A DNA stretch of 48,867 nucleotides from Deltaproteobacteria bacterium (GCA_021372695.1 JAJFTY010000196.1:1-48867); one strand, 5' to 3'; positions 8,042-16,098 are shown, counted from the first letter of the stretch. Numbers and translations: made by a program. Notes: generated by a model from the letters alone, not told the origin.

Positions 8042-8263
8042 TCACCCCATTATGGGCACTGTGCTGATGCTGTTCTTCGGGCTGCCCGTGATAACCCGGT
8101 CACTGTAGGATACATAGACAAGGACATTGCGCTCGCGATCAAAGAAGCGCACGACTTGAAGCGACTTGAATACAAGGCTGCGGTGTTCGTCGAAGACGCG
8201 CTCACCATCCTTGAACTCGCCCGGGGTGCCCATCGGCGGCGCATCTCTAAAGATGTAATGATT
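8042..8263 (-). pseudogene. creA: creA remnant (C-terminal half only)
   Basis: On the minus strand the frame from 8263 to the stop at 8042 reads [19 protein letters not shown], then [40 protein letters not shown] and VPIMG. This closely follows the C-terminal half of CreA, a small exported protein of unknown role (E. coli CreA has [14 protein letters not shown] and YSDKVVEGSPKN). Stop codons TAA and TGA lie immediately upstream in frame (8264-8269), and the signal peptide and first half of the family are absent. I read it as a truncated pseudogene. A 140-codon frame on the opposite strand overlaps it and is taken as a shadow. Confidence 0.8.
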
Positions 8264-8420
8264 TCATTATGTTTTATCGACCACTTCTTGCTGACTTCAA
8301 CACATGAACTGTATCTGCTCCGGCGACTTATTTCCGAATTGCAGGTGTCCGGTCAAAACGGGGGCTACTGCGCTTGCCTTAGAATTGCAGTTAGGCTTGA
8401 TTAGACCCGTGAATATCTTC

Positions 8421-8444
8421 TTGACAACCACCACATATTGTGGT
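8421..8444 (+). promoter_or_regulatory. TTGACA box and ACCACA dyad upstream of small ORFs
   Basis: TTGACA at 8421-8426 is followed by the inverted repeat ACCACA-TAT-TGTGGT at 8430-8444. No good -10 box is seen at the right distance. It may be an operator or a small hairpin. Confidence 0.25.
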
Positions 8445-8505
8445 CGGATGACGTCAAATCTCAAGATGTGCTCTTTCGGTCACGGAGCGGAGAGAGATCA
8501 TAATC

Positions 8506-8565
8506 ATGTCGGGGAACAGCATTTTTGCTAGTTACCGGGAGGGGATCAGCCAAATGGACAAATAA
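8506..8565 (+). CDS. Possible 19-residue leader peptide
   Basis: ATG at 8506 follows GGAGAGAG at about 9 bases and opens a 19-codon frame, MSGNSIFASYREGISQMDK, ending 20 bases before the 57-residue frame. The spacing and ribosome binding site suggest a leader peptide or translational coupling, but such a short frame may be chance. Confidence 0.25.
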   Translation: MSGNSIFASYREGISQMDK

Positions 8566-8585
8566 GGAAAGGGGGAATTGGCTCT

Positions 8586-8759
8586 ATGTCTATAGGAATA
8601 TTATTGATAATTTCCTCAGTCATAATTTTTTTTACCCTTTGCCTCTGTAGCATCAGCAAGAAGGAAACGCCAATGGTAGGCGCTTATCAGGATCCGGACC
8701 AAATGCCCAATGATCTGAAGATTGTGCAGCTAAGGATTCTGGATTCAAGCACTCTTTGA
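8586..8759 (+). CDS. Small single-pass membrane protein (57 aa), unknown
   Basis: ATG at 8586 with GGAAAGGGGGA upstream opens a 57-codon frame. The product starts MSIGILLIISSVIIFFTLCL, a clear membrane-spanning or signal-anchor segment, followed by CSISKKE and a hydrophilic tail of about 30 residues (YQDPDQMPNDLKIVQLRIL). I recognise no family. The hydrophobic-then-charged pattern and the ribosome binding site argue for a real gene. Its neighbours are a creA remnant and a PilZ-domain gene, which tell little of its role. Confidence 0.5.
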   Translation: MSIGILLIISSVIIFFTLCLCSISKKETPMVGAYQDPDQMPNDLKIVQLRILDSSTL

Positions 8760-9241
8760 TGTTGCCTTCGCCAAAGCAACGGTTCCGTTGACTCAGAGGC
8801 CGATGTGGAGCCGTCTGATAACTTCTTTTTGACCTATCCTTAACCTTAACGTCCTAACACGGGCATGCGTGGTAAGGTGTCCCGCAACATCTGTCCACAA
8901 GCGAGCGGAATGGTTTGGAATATTCCACCTCTCCTGTGAGAGTGTAATTCTTTCTTTTTCGCAGCAATGTCGGATAATTTTACAGACAGGAATAGATTGT
9001 AATACATTGTAAAATAAAAGAATCCCCCGTGATCCTTCAAAATCGCCCGTCACAGGTGTCGGTATACTTTACTATCCGGGTTTTGCCTATTAGAAAAAAT
9101 CCGCTTCCCCGAGTTTCGTCCGATGGAAGATCGATGTAATTATTTGAATAAAGGAAAGATATCGTGATAGCCAACTGAAAAGGCTTCTCTGGTACATCTA
9201 TTGCTTGACAGCGTATAACAGTGGGAAAAATGGAGAAACCC
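8760..9241. other. Intergenic, no gene seen
   Basis: These 482 bases hold no supportable gene. CAACGG-TT-CCGTTG at 8777-8790 is a compact inverted repeat just after the small membrane-protein gene and could be a weak terminator. TTGACA at 9205-9210 could be a -35 box for the PilZ gene, but I see no matching -10. Confidence 0.4.
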
Positions 9242-9739
9242 ATGGGCAAAGGCATCATGATCTGTTTCCGTACCGATGAGAAGTTACGCGATGCAATAGA
9301 AATGATTGCCAAGGAGGAGGGGCAAACCATTTCTTCCATGCTGAAAAGAGTTCTCTTTAAATATCTGGAAGAAAGGAAGGTTTATCAACCGGTACAACAA
9401 GAAAGCCGACGGTATCCACGGAAGACGATCACGGCTCCGGCACTGATCAGAGAGATCGGCACGGAAAATACATCGCAGCAAGTCGGGATAGTGGTGGATA
9501 TTTCTCTTGATGGTCTGCAGATTTCGCTTCCGGAGAATTATCAATACGAGATTCGGGAAGAAAAAGATGTCTCCCGGATCTCCATTGTATTTACGATACC
9601 CGACTGCAAAAGGCCGATCACCGTGCAATGCGTTCCCAAACGTATAGATCCTGCCGGTGGCGAAACCAGGATCGGGGCATCGATCGTGGATGCGGACTTT
9701 ACGGGTTATCAGGCCATTCAGAACTACCTGTTGCATTGA
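9242..9739 (+). CDS. Ribbon-helix-helix / PilZ fusion protein
   Basis: The 165-residue protein joins two domains. Residues about 5-45 (MICFRTDEKLRDAIEMIAKE, then TISSMLKRVLFKYLEER) have the beta-strand plus two-helix pattern of ribbon-helix-helix DNA-binding proteins. Residues about 55-160 form a PilZ domain: RRYPRK gives the RxxxR motif and DISLDGLQ the D-x-S-x-x-G motif, the two elements that bind cyclic di-GMP. The natural reading is a transcription regulator whose DNA binding responds to cyclic di-GMP, which is inference. The ATG at 9242 has GGAG six bases upstream; a GTG at 9221 would add seven residues. It stands alone among small genes; the small 9812 gene follows. Confidence 0.8.
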   Translation: MGKGIMICFRTDEKLRDAIEMIAKEEGQTISSMLKRVLFKYLEERKVYQPVQQESRRYPRKTITAPALIREIGTENTSQQVGIVVDISLDGLQISLPENYQYEIREEKDVSRISIVFTIPDCKRPITVQCVPKRIDPAGGETRIGASIVDADFTGYQAIQNYLLH

Positions 9740-9811
9740 TTGGAGTGGCGACTGCTGGTCTTGAATTGTTGACATATCGGTAAATCAAGCATCCCAATGG
9801 AGGATGGTCTC

Positions 9812-10099
9812 ATGACGGGTTATGAGGGCCTGGAAATCAGACAAAAGAACGATTGGGCGAACCATTCCAAAATCGTGATCAGGACGGACAACAGGGACCT
9901 GCTGAATTCGCTCACACACAAGATCTCTGTCATGAGCGAAAACGAGTTCGATAGGGTCATTTACAACTTCGGTTGCAGAGAGAGCGAATTGCATATATTC
10001 TCTAATCTGGGTACTGGCATAGTCGTTCTGTTTCACCTTTTGGACGGGCAAGATTACGATCGACTGAGCACTGACGCAACCATTGAAACGATCAACTGA
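9812..10099 (+). CDS. Hypothetical small protein
   Basis: A 95-residue frame starting at ATG 9812, chosen because GGAGG lies 8 bases before it; an in-frame ATG at 9797 overlaps that site. The product (MTGYEGLEIRQKNDWANHSK, then ESELHIFSNLGTGIVVLFHL) has mixed alpha/beta character, no membrane segment and no motif I recognise. It follows the RHH-PilZ gene by 72 bases on the same strand and ends at a hairpin, so the two may be co-transcribed. Confidence 0.55.
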   Translation: MTGYEGLEIRQKNDWANHSKIVIRTDNRDLLNSLTHKISVMSENEFDRVIYNFGCRESELHIFSNLGTGIVVLFHLLDGQDYDRLSTDATIETIN

Positions 10100-10102
10100 C
10101 CT

Positions 10103-10120
10103 GCCGGATCGCTATCCGGC
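10103..10120 (+). terminator. Hairpin after 9812 gene
   Basis: GCCGGAT-CGCT-ATCCGGC is a perfect 7-bp stem with a 4-base loop starting four bases after the stop. It lacks a strong U run (only a T-rich stretch some 12 bases on), so termination may be weak. Confidence 0.45.
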
Positions 10121-10160
10121 GGGAACGACTTGATCTTTCTCTGCCTGAAAGAAATATTTC

Positions 10161-10643
10161 ATGCCCCGGCTTAATCCAGAACATCTGAACTCCTTGATAA
10201 GAATTTCAAACCAGAGCCCCTACTACAGACTCTTGTCCATGCGCATTCGAGAGCTCGGGGTGGGATTTTCGATAGTGGAGATCGAGATAGACCAGAAGCA
10301 CCTCAATCCGTTTGGTGGGCTCCATGGGGGAGTCTACGCTTCTCTGATCGACACGGCTGCTTACTGGGCCGTATATTGTGAACTCGATGAGAAGGTTGGT
10401 TACATATCGGTCGACCTGAAGGTGGATTTTCTTGCTCCAACCGAAAAAGGCAGGCTCGTTGTCAAAGGGCAAAGAATCAAAATCGGTAAAACGATATGCC
10501 TGGCAGAGGCAACCGCCTTGGATCAAAATGACCGGTGCCTTGCCCACGGGGTTTCAAAAATGATGGTGACTCCCGGCCTTCAAACGATGGAAGATTCTCT
10601 CAAATTCATGGGCGGAAAGGATATCCCGCCAAAATTTCTTTAG
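10161..10643 (+). CDS. PaaI-family hotdog thioesterase
   Basis: The 160-residue product has a single hotdog fold with the HGG signature in NPFGGLHGGVYASLIDTAAY, followed by the strand VGYISVDLKVDFLAPTEKG and a final strand LAHGVSKMMVTP. Family members such as PaaI hydrolyse acyl- or aryl-CoA thioesters in the cytoplasm; the acyl group is unknown here. The start at 10161 has only a weak ribosome binding site (GAAAGAAA). It precedes a second, tandem-hotdog gene by about 330 bases on the same strand, suggesting a shared role in CoA-thioester turnover. Confidence 0.8.
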   Translation: MPRLNPEHLNSLIRISNQSPYYRLLSMRIRELGVGFSIVEIEIDQKHLNPFGGLHGGVYASLIDTAAYWAVYCELDEKVGYISVDLKVDFLAPTEKGRLVVKGQRIKIGKTICLAEATALDQNDRCLAHGVSKMMVTPGLQTMEDSLKFMGGKDIPPKFL

Positions 10644-10976
10644 TTTTCGTGACCTTCCTGACGCAGACGCCATAAGATTCACGGATTTCAGGAATGGATC
10701 TCCGCAAAAAGCCCATGTCAAAAAGTCCATTGACAATTCCAAGGAACCATAGCATTTTTTAAAGGGTTCCAAACATCCCGTCCATCAAAGTGTCATCGAC
10801 CCCATGAGGTGACGTATGGTCACATTGAGCGTACCCCCGCTTCCCGAGAGAGTGCATGGTTGTAAGCTATTCAAGTCGCACCTCGCAACGGAGGTCCCCG
10901 AAGCTGACAGGGGGGGTCGCGTTCTTTTTCTTGCATGTAGATAACAGACGCGGAATCAAAGGAAAATGAATAGAAA
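10644..10976. other. Intergenic with several small inverted repeats
   Basis: No gene is seen in 333 bases. GGAACC and GGTTCC flank an A/T-rich loop near 10742-10770; GTGAC-GTATG-GTCAC at 10809-10823 is operator-like; ACCTC and GAGGT at 10880-10895, then CCCC and GGGG at 10896-10913 followed by GTTCTTTTTC, resemble a structured leader ending in a weak terminator ahead of the tandem-hotdog gene. I could not fit it to a riboswitch class. Confidence 0.35.
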
Positions 10977-12002
10977 ATGCAGGACCGTGCGATGATACTC
11001 AAGGCCTCTCAGTCTTCAGACGTGAACCGGGCACCCGAGCCGGATGATTTCGTAAGATCTTTTTTGTTCGGAACCCACGGCATCGTGAAGGACGGGCAAG
11101 TTCTCCGTTCTGTCCTCGCGATGGATGACAGAACACAGGGATGGGTCGGAATCCCACATGGGGGGATCGCCATGGGCGCGATGGCGGATATGGCGCTTGC
11201 CCTCCCCGGAGATGCCGGGGGTTCGTTCGTTCCACCTCCTTTCTCACTCGACTATCGTATGGGCGGCGCGAGCGCCCGCTTGGGAGATGTGCTTCAGGTC
11301 GAAATGGCTGCAAATGGAGAAGGGGCCGCGGGTGTTGCGGTCAAGGAGCGCGCTTCTACCCCCTACCTGTCGGCAACGTTTCGAAATGCTCTGGATTCAT
11401 CGCTCAAAGAAACATTCGAGTCCTATCTGCCCGCCGACACTGGTGATATAGAAATGCGGATGCTCCCCCTGCCCTCCTATCGGAATTGCTTCGTCTGCGG
11501 CATCGCACGTCGCGAACCCGGCCTGGAGCGCCGTTTCCATGCGCTGGACGGGGAGGAGCGGCAAAAAATAGTCGTCTCTCCGATTGGCTTCGCAAGCGAT
11601 AGCGGCGAGACTTTCTACCGTTTTCAACGGCACGGATACCTCCACCCTCTGCCGATGCTGGCGCTGATCGATGAGATCATGGGATGGGCCGGCTTTCTTC
11701 TGACCGCAAGCGGCAGTGTCACGGTCAAGGCAAGCTACACCTTCTATCGGGATGTCCACGTTGGTGAGAGACTCCTGGTTTTCGGAAGAGGGGAGAAGAC
11801 ACGGGGCAGCGCAGAATCACGGCTGCTCTACTGGGCCTCCGGCGGCGCAGCATCCATTCGCGATGATGGCACGATGGAGCCGGTGGTAGCCGCTTCCGGC
11901 CAGTACTTGGGCGTCAGCGCCCTGACCGAGCAGATGAGGCAGGAACTGCTTCCAGCCGACCTTACCCGCCGCGCTTTCCAACTTGCCGGTGTATCCTTGT
12001 GA
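10977..12002 (+). CDS. Tandem-hotdog acyl-CoA thioesterase-like protein
   Basis: The 341-residue protein reads as two hotdog domains. The N-terminal one (about 35-135) contains GWVGIPHGGIAMGAMADMAL, close to the HGG motif of PaaI proteins. The second (about 205-330) contains HPLPMLALIDEIMGWAGFLL and a following VKASYTFYRDVHVGERLLVF strand. Between them lies NCFVCGIARREPGLERRF, whose CxxC resembles that in other double-hotdog proteins. Duplicated hotdog proteins usually act on acyl-CoA thioesters. The frame starts MQDRAM with AAAGGA about 12 bases upstream; ATG five codons later is possible. It overlaps nothing and is followed by a GNAT gene. Confidence 0.7.
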   Translation: MQDRAMILKASQSSDVNRAPEPDDFVRSFLFGTHGIVKDGQVLRSVLAMDDRTQGWVGIPHGGIAMGAMADMALALPGDAGGSFVPPPFSLDYRMGGASARLGDVLQVEMAANGEGAAGVAVKERASTPYLSATFRNALDSSLKETFESYLPADTGDIEMRMLPLPSYRNCFVCGIARREPGLERRFHALDGEERQKIVVSPIGFASDSGETFYRFQRHGYLHPLPMLALIDEIMGWAGFLLTASGSVTVKASYTFYRDVHVGERLLVFGRGEKTRGSAESRLLYWASGGAASIRDDGTMEPVVAASGQYLGVSALTEQMRQELLPADLTRRAFQLAGVSL

Positions 12003-12188
12003 TCGCAGAGGTCGCCTGACAATTCCTACCTGTTGCCAATAGACCGATCCATTTCGGATAGCCTGCGGATTCGAATTCCAAATCGTGATAGGAAAGCAGC
12101 CAAAATATTGAGGATTGAAATTCATCGGCTGAATGCCCGCAAGGAGAGGCCCCTGACCCGAATACTGCTCGGTACATCCACGACTGCG

Positions 12189-12977
12189 ATGGTTGAGGCA
12201 ATCGAAGCCAACCTGCTCGCCTACTTCCCGGAGTTCCGACACCTGCCCAATGCCGAGGTGCATCTCGGCCCTGACATTTTTTGGGCGCTCACGGATGTGC
12301 CATACCCGTTATACAACAGCATCCTTGATGCCCGGATCGAGTCAGGTAGGACCGATACGGCAATCGAAAGCGCAATCATCCGGGGCCGTTCTCGCAAGGT
12401 CCCGTTGCTCTGGTGGGTCGGTCCCAGAACCCGTCCAGCCGATCTGGGCAAGAGCCTCGAAGCGCACGGTTTCGTTCCCGCTGGAAGCGCGCCGGGGATG
12501 GCCGCCGATCTAGGCGCACTGGACGAGACGACCACCGCTCCCGCAGACCTCACGATCATAGAAGTGCGAGATGCCGATTCGCTCGCGCGATGGTGCGCCC
12601 TGGCATCGGTCTGCTTCGAGCTGCCCGATTTCGCGGCCGCTGCCTGGTGCCATTGGTATGAATCGGTCGGCGTGCAGGAGAAGTCACCCCTCACGCATTA
12701 CCTTGGATGGCAAAAGGGCGAACCGGTGGCCATGGGTTCGATGATGCTCGGCGCCGGGGTGGCTGGCATCTACAACGTCGCCACACTTCCCTCGGCGCGG
12801 CGCCAGGGTATTGGGTCAGCCATGACCCTCACCCCGCTGCTGGCGGCGCGTGCCATGGGATACCGGGTCGGCGTCCTGCAATCCTCCGAGATGGGCGTCG
12901 GCGTCTACCGTAATCTCGGATTCCGCGAGTATTGCAGGCTGGACCACTACCTCTGGAGCGACGAGAACGCCGGGTAA
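12189..12977 (+). CDS. GNAT-family N-acetyltransferase
   Basis: The C-terminal part carries the GNAT core: YLGWQKGEPVAMGSMMLG, then IYNVATLPSARRQGIGSAM (the acetyl-CoA pyrophosphate loop RxxGxG) and GYRVGVLQSSEMGVGVYRNL followed by FREYCRLDHYLW. The N-terminal 120 residues form a second, degenerate domain, as in the family of about 260-residue GNAT proteins that begin near EANLLAYF. I placed the start at ATG 12189 because recognisable protein begins there, but no good ribosome binding site precedes it; a TTG at 12033 or 12108 in the same open frame would extend it. The substrate is unknown. Confidence 0.75.
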   Translation: MVEAIEANLLAYFPEFRHLPNAEVHLGPDIFWALTDVPYPLYNSILDARIESGRTDTAIESAIIRGRSRKVPLLWWVGPRTRPADLGKSLEAHGFVPAGSAPGMAADLGALDETTTAPADLTIIEVRDADSLARWCALASVCFELPDFAAAAWCHWYESVGVQEKSPLTHYLGWQKGEPVAMGSMMLGAGVAGIYNVATLPSARRQGIGSAMTLTPLLAARAMGYRVGVLQSSEMGVGVYRNLGFREYCRLDHYLWSDENAG

Positions 12978-13074
12978 CGTGGTGAACGGCAGCCCATCGT
13001 CCGCCGTTTCACGGCCCCCCGCGATTCGTGCGACGTACGCGTAAGATCCCGTCACGACAGTTCACCAACTACCC

Positions 13075-13097
13075 GGTCACGTACGCAGGTATGTGAA
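13075..13097. terminator. Hairpin between convergent GNAT and usp genes
   Basis: CACGTAC-GCAG-GTATGTG forms a 7-bp stem with one G-U pair, extended by GGT and AACC with a bulge. It lies between convergent genes and may serve both; there is no U run. Confidence 0.35.
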
Positions 13098-13120
13098 CCT
13101 ACTGGCCCAAAGGCTGAGAT

Positions 13121-13627
13121 CTAAATATTATCCCAATCGATCTTCGTCTTTTCCGAGGGCAAGGGGATGACAAAGACAGGCTTTCGCGCCCGCTGCAGGA
13201 CGGAAGCAGACACACTCCCCAAGAAGGTCTGCCGCAGGAAACCCTTTCCATGGCTTCCGAGGACGATCACATCACACCCCTCGTCATCGGCGGCCTTCAA
13301 TATTTCTTCCACGGGGTAGCCTACAGGCACAAGGCTCCTGGATACATGTTCCATGCAGGGGTAACCGGCGCTCTTCTCGATTCTGCCGCAAAATTCCCTG
13401 ACCCTTTCTTCAATATCGCTCATATCGGATTTCTGTTGCTGCTTTTCGATGCTCCTCAATATGCTTGTGCCCCCTTCGGTATAAACGAGAGGAACGGGCT
13501 CAACCACGTGCAGGATCACGATGCTGGCACCGTACTTCTTCGCGAGATCGGCTGCGTAATAGAAGGCATAAGCGGAATTCTTACTGAGATCGGTCGCATA
13601 AAGAATCTTCTTGATCTGCGGAATCAT
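13121..13627 (-). CDS. Universal stress protein (UspA family)
   Basis: The 168-residue cytoplasmic protein begins IKKILYATDLSKNSAYAFYY, has the ILHVVEP strand and ends with the ATP-binding loop GSHGKGFLRQTFLGSVSASV (G-x2-G-x9-G-S), so it probably binds ATP. A linker with several charged residues (SIEKQQQKSDMSDIEERVRE) sits between the two halves, as in other Usp proteins of deltaproteobacteria. It stands alone on the minus strand with AGGGAG before its ATG. A second, only moderately similar usp gene lies at 27623. Role: stress survival, without a more precise assignment. Confidence 0.92.
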   Translation of the reverse strand: MIPQIKKILYATDLSKNSAYAFYYAADLAKKYGASIVILHVVEPVPLVYTEGGTSILRSIEKQQQKSDMSDIEERVREFCGRIEKSAGYPCMEHVSRSLVPVGYPVEEILKAADDEGCDVIVLGSHGKGFLRQTFLGSVSASVLQRARKPVFVIPLPSEKTKIDWDNI

Positions 13628-14041
13628 ATGTTCCCTCCCATTTCAATTATGATCGACCACTACTGAAACCGTCTCCCCTCCTCACACCCTTGGAGCCGGT
13701 GTCTTCCCCGAAGGTTTCCCCGCAAGTTAACATATATTTAATGAGCGCATGATAGAAAAGCAACCGATAACGTAAAATATCTTTGGCTTTTTTAATCTTT
13801 GGCTTTTTTGAAGTAGTACGGCAGCGCCGTTTCGAGATGAGAACCTGGCCGGGCTGAGATTCCAATCTTGAAAGTAGGCAACTGCCGTGAGGAGAGATTC
13901 TACATGGGAGCGGGAGAGAGTCTTGCAAAATAAGTGTAGCGGTGGTCAGGGATCATCTGGGTCAGTTGGTCCGGAGCACGGTCGGGAAGAAGTTCAACTG
14001 TCGCTGGATGCGGAGGCAATAGACTGTGCGACGCTGTCAAG
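13628..14041. other. Intergenic, no intact gene
   Basis: The sequence between the usp start and the transposase remnant has no supportable gene. It contains a 16-bp tandem repeat (13779-13809). An open plus-strand frame from 13887 runs into the transposase remnant in a different frame and is probably not coding. Confidence 0.4.
13779..13809. repeat. 16-bp tandem repeat
   Basis: ATCTTTGGCTTTTTTA at 13779-13794 is followed by ATCTTTGGCTTTTTT at 13795-13809, a direct duplication in a low-complexity upstream region. Confidence 0.9.
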
Positions 14042-14328
14042 CACCCAGGAGAAACAGCGATCCGGGAGACCTTTACTTACTATGGTTTTCCCCGTGAGCA
14101 CCGGGCAAGGATCAGGACCAACAATGCGTGGAGCGGATCATGCGGGAAATCCGTAGGCGAACCAGAGTCGTTGGCGCTTTCCCTGACGGGCATTCGGCGC
14201 TGATGCTCTGCGCAGCCCGTCTCCGTCACGTGGCCGCGACTCAGTGGGGTACGAAAAGATATCTGAACATGGACCTTTTGAGGGAACAGGACATCGACAA
14301 GGCTCTGGACTTAACGGAGGCCGTTTAA
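14042..14328 (+). pseudogene. IS256-family transposase remnant, frameshifted
   Basis: Two adjoining frames together give the C-terminus of an IS256/mutator-type transposase: ETFTYYGFPREHRARIRTNN in the frame of 14066, then MREIRRRTRVVGAFPDGHSA, ALMLCAARLRHVAAT and WGTKRYLNMDLL in the frame of 14128. The switch falls at 14126-14130, where one base appears to be missing (family text: TNN-x-LERIMREIRRRT). The N-terminal three quarters with the first catalytic acidic residues are absent. Downstream, AAAATCTTTACACAA near 14370-14386 looks like the right end of such an element. No left end was found. Confidence 0.85.
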
Positions 14329-14563
14329 ACTATCCCTGAAAGGGCACTGCCGAAAAAAAAAGCGAGAAAATCTTTACACAACCTGGCAGCTTTATTGATG
14401 ACGCGCTCTGGCCAGGTCATTCGCTATCGTCATTCCATAACCTGAGTTGCTCTTCTGCTTGCTCTTCATGCTCAACGCATGAATTTATTCCTGGTCATGA
14501 CGGGAGTTTGGCCGTAATGAATTCCGACATATCAAAGTGACGGGTCATCCCCCAGTAACAATT

Positions 14564-15895
14564 TCACTCCGGGATGATGATCGCTTTGTCCAACTGGGCA
14601 ATCAGTTCTTCCAAGCTTTCCTTCTCCTCACTGATGGAATGGGTCTGGGAAAACAGACCAGTCTGCGAACTCGCCTTGGGAGATGACGGCCTGCCCGACG
14701 ACAGCCTGGTCACCGGGGCCTCCTTCCGTTTAATCTGTGGCTGCGCTTCCTGAACGGAATAGCCATCCCTTGCCTGGACGACATGGTCATGGTTACTGCC
14801 ATTACGATGGCCGTCGCTCGGTTCCCTTCCGATGAGCGAAGAGGTGTATCCGTCATCCGGGAGCGACTCCTTGGTCGGGCGGAAACTCTGGCTGGGGAGA
14901 ACAAACGTCTCCCGGGGATTCAGAAATTCTTCCAGATACCGCTCCCTTGTGAACATCCCGTCCTTTTTCCCCGTATGCATCGCATTTTCGATCTGAGGGA
15001 GGCGGTTGTCCCGGATGATGCCCTTGACTGCCTGCGTGCCCCGGAGGATGGAGAGCAGTGGCACCCGGAACCGGAGGTTTTCCAAATAGAGCAGTTGCTG
15101 AATGACGACCCACGAAAGAGAAGATGCGAATTGGAAGCGGATCTCCTCCTGCGCCTCCAGCGGAAACGAGTTGCAGATGCGGTAGATTGCATCCTCTGCC
15201 TGCGCCGCATGGATGGAGGCTATGACGAGGTGTCCAGACTCGGCGGCATTGATGGTCAGACGGATGGTCTCCGGTTCACGGAGTTCTCCGACGACAATGA
15301 CATCCGGGTCCTCACGCAGGACGTCGAGGAGCCCCTGGCGAAAACTCGGGACGTGCGTGCCGACCTCCCGCTGTTGGACGAACGATTGTTTTGAGATGAA
15401 GCGGTATTCCACGGGATCCTCGATCGTGACGATATGGGCGTAGCGGGAGCGGTTGATCTCCTCGATGATCGCCGCGATCGTCGTCGTTTTGCCACAGCCC
15501 GTTGTCCCGCAGATCAGGACAAGACCGTTCTGGAGTTCACCGATCTTCTGAAGAGAGGGGTGCAGGTTCAGCATATCGATGGTGGGAACGGTCCCGGGAA
15601 GGAGGCGGATGGCCAGGCTCAACCCCCGGATGGTATTGAAAATGTTCATCCGGATCCGAACATGCTGCACAGAGAATCCCAGGTCCACGGACCATCGGTT
15701 CTTCAGAGTCTGCAGTTGGGTGGGATTGAGCATCTCCCGCACGAGTTCGTCGATTTCCGGATAGGCCCAGCGGATGGCCTTTTCGGTGTGGATAGCGCCG
15801 TTATTCCGAAAGACGATAGGCTGGTTCCCGGTGATGTGGAGATCGGAAAACCCCTCCTTCACCGCAGCCAGGATCAGATCGTTGAATTTTTTCAT
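14564..15895 (-). CDS. PilT-like type IV pilus/secretion ATPase with C-terminal tail
   Basis: The 443-residue protein is a PilT/GspE-type hexameric ATPase. Visible motifs are SDLHITGNQPIVFRNNG (N-terminal PAS-like domain), Walker A GTTGCGKT at 130-137, the Asp box IVTIEDPVEY at 155-164, Walker B DVIVVGELREPETI from 198 and the His box HLVIASIH at 222-229. These are the features of the pilus retraction ATPase PilT, which is usually about 350 residues. After about residue 340 comes a Ser/Pro/Lys-rich, probably disordered tail that PilT lacks. ATG 15895 has GGAGCG 7 bases upstream. No other pilus gene is nearby, so its partner machinery must lie elsewhere. Confidence 0.88.
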   Translation of the reverse strand: MKKFNDLILAAVKEGFSDLHITGNQPIVFRNNGAIHTEKAIRWAYPEIDELVREMLNPTQLQTLKNRWSVDLGFSVQHVRIRMNIFNTIRGLSLAIRLLPGTVPTIDMLNLHPSLQKIGELQNGLVLICGTTGCGKTTTIAAIIEEINRSRYAHIVTIEDPVEYRFISKQSFVQQREVGTHVPSFRQGLLDVLREDPDVIVVGELREPETIRLTINAAESGHLVIASIHAAQAEDAIYRICNSFPLEAQEEIRFQFASSLSWVVIQQLLYLENLRFRVPLLSILRGTQAVKGIIRDNRLPQIENAMHTGKKDGMFTRERYLEEFLNPRETFVLPSQSFRPTKESLPDDGYTSSLIGREPSDGHRNGSNHDHVVQARDGYSVQEAQPQIKRKEAPVTRLSSGRPSSPKASSQTGLFSQTHSISEEKESLEELIAQLDKAIIIPE

Positions 15896-16098
15896 GACCG
15901 TTCGCTCCATCCCGGGGGATCGCGGAGCTGATTTCTTTCAGAGCCGCATTGACCATCGCATCTTCGGTCCGATGGTAGTCTCCACTCCGCTTCGCGAGGC
16001 GCCTTTCTCACGCACCCCCGGATCTTCGCTGAAAAGAACTCTGCTTTTACGTCCCTACAAATGAGTGATTCAGCAAGTCGATCGCTGGATATTCAATG

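Noticed and set aside
7982..8404. 140-codon plus-strand frame over the creA remnant
   Set aside because: The minus strand in the same place matches CreA; the plus-strand product resembles no family and has no good ribosome binding site.
10860..10940. Known riboswitch upstream of the tandem-hotdog gene
   Set aside because: The stems do not fit the cyclic di-GMP, fluoride or tetrahydrofolate consensus that I know, so only a generic structured leader is noted.
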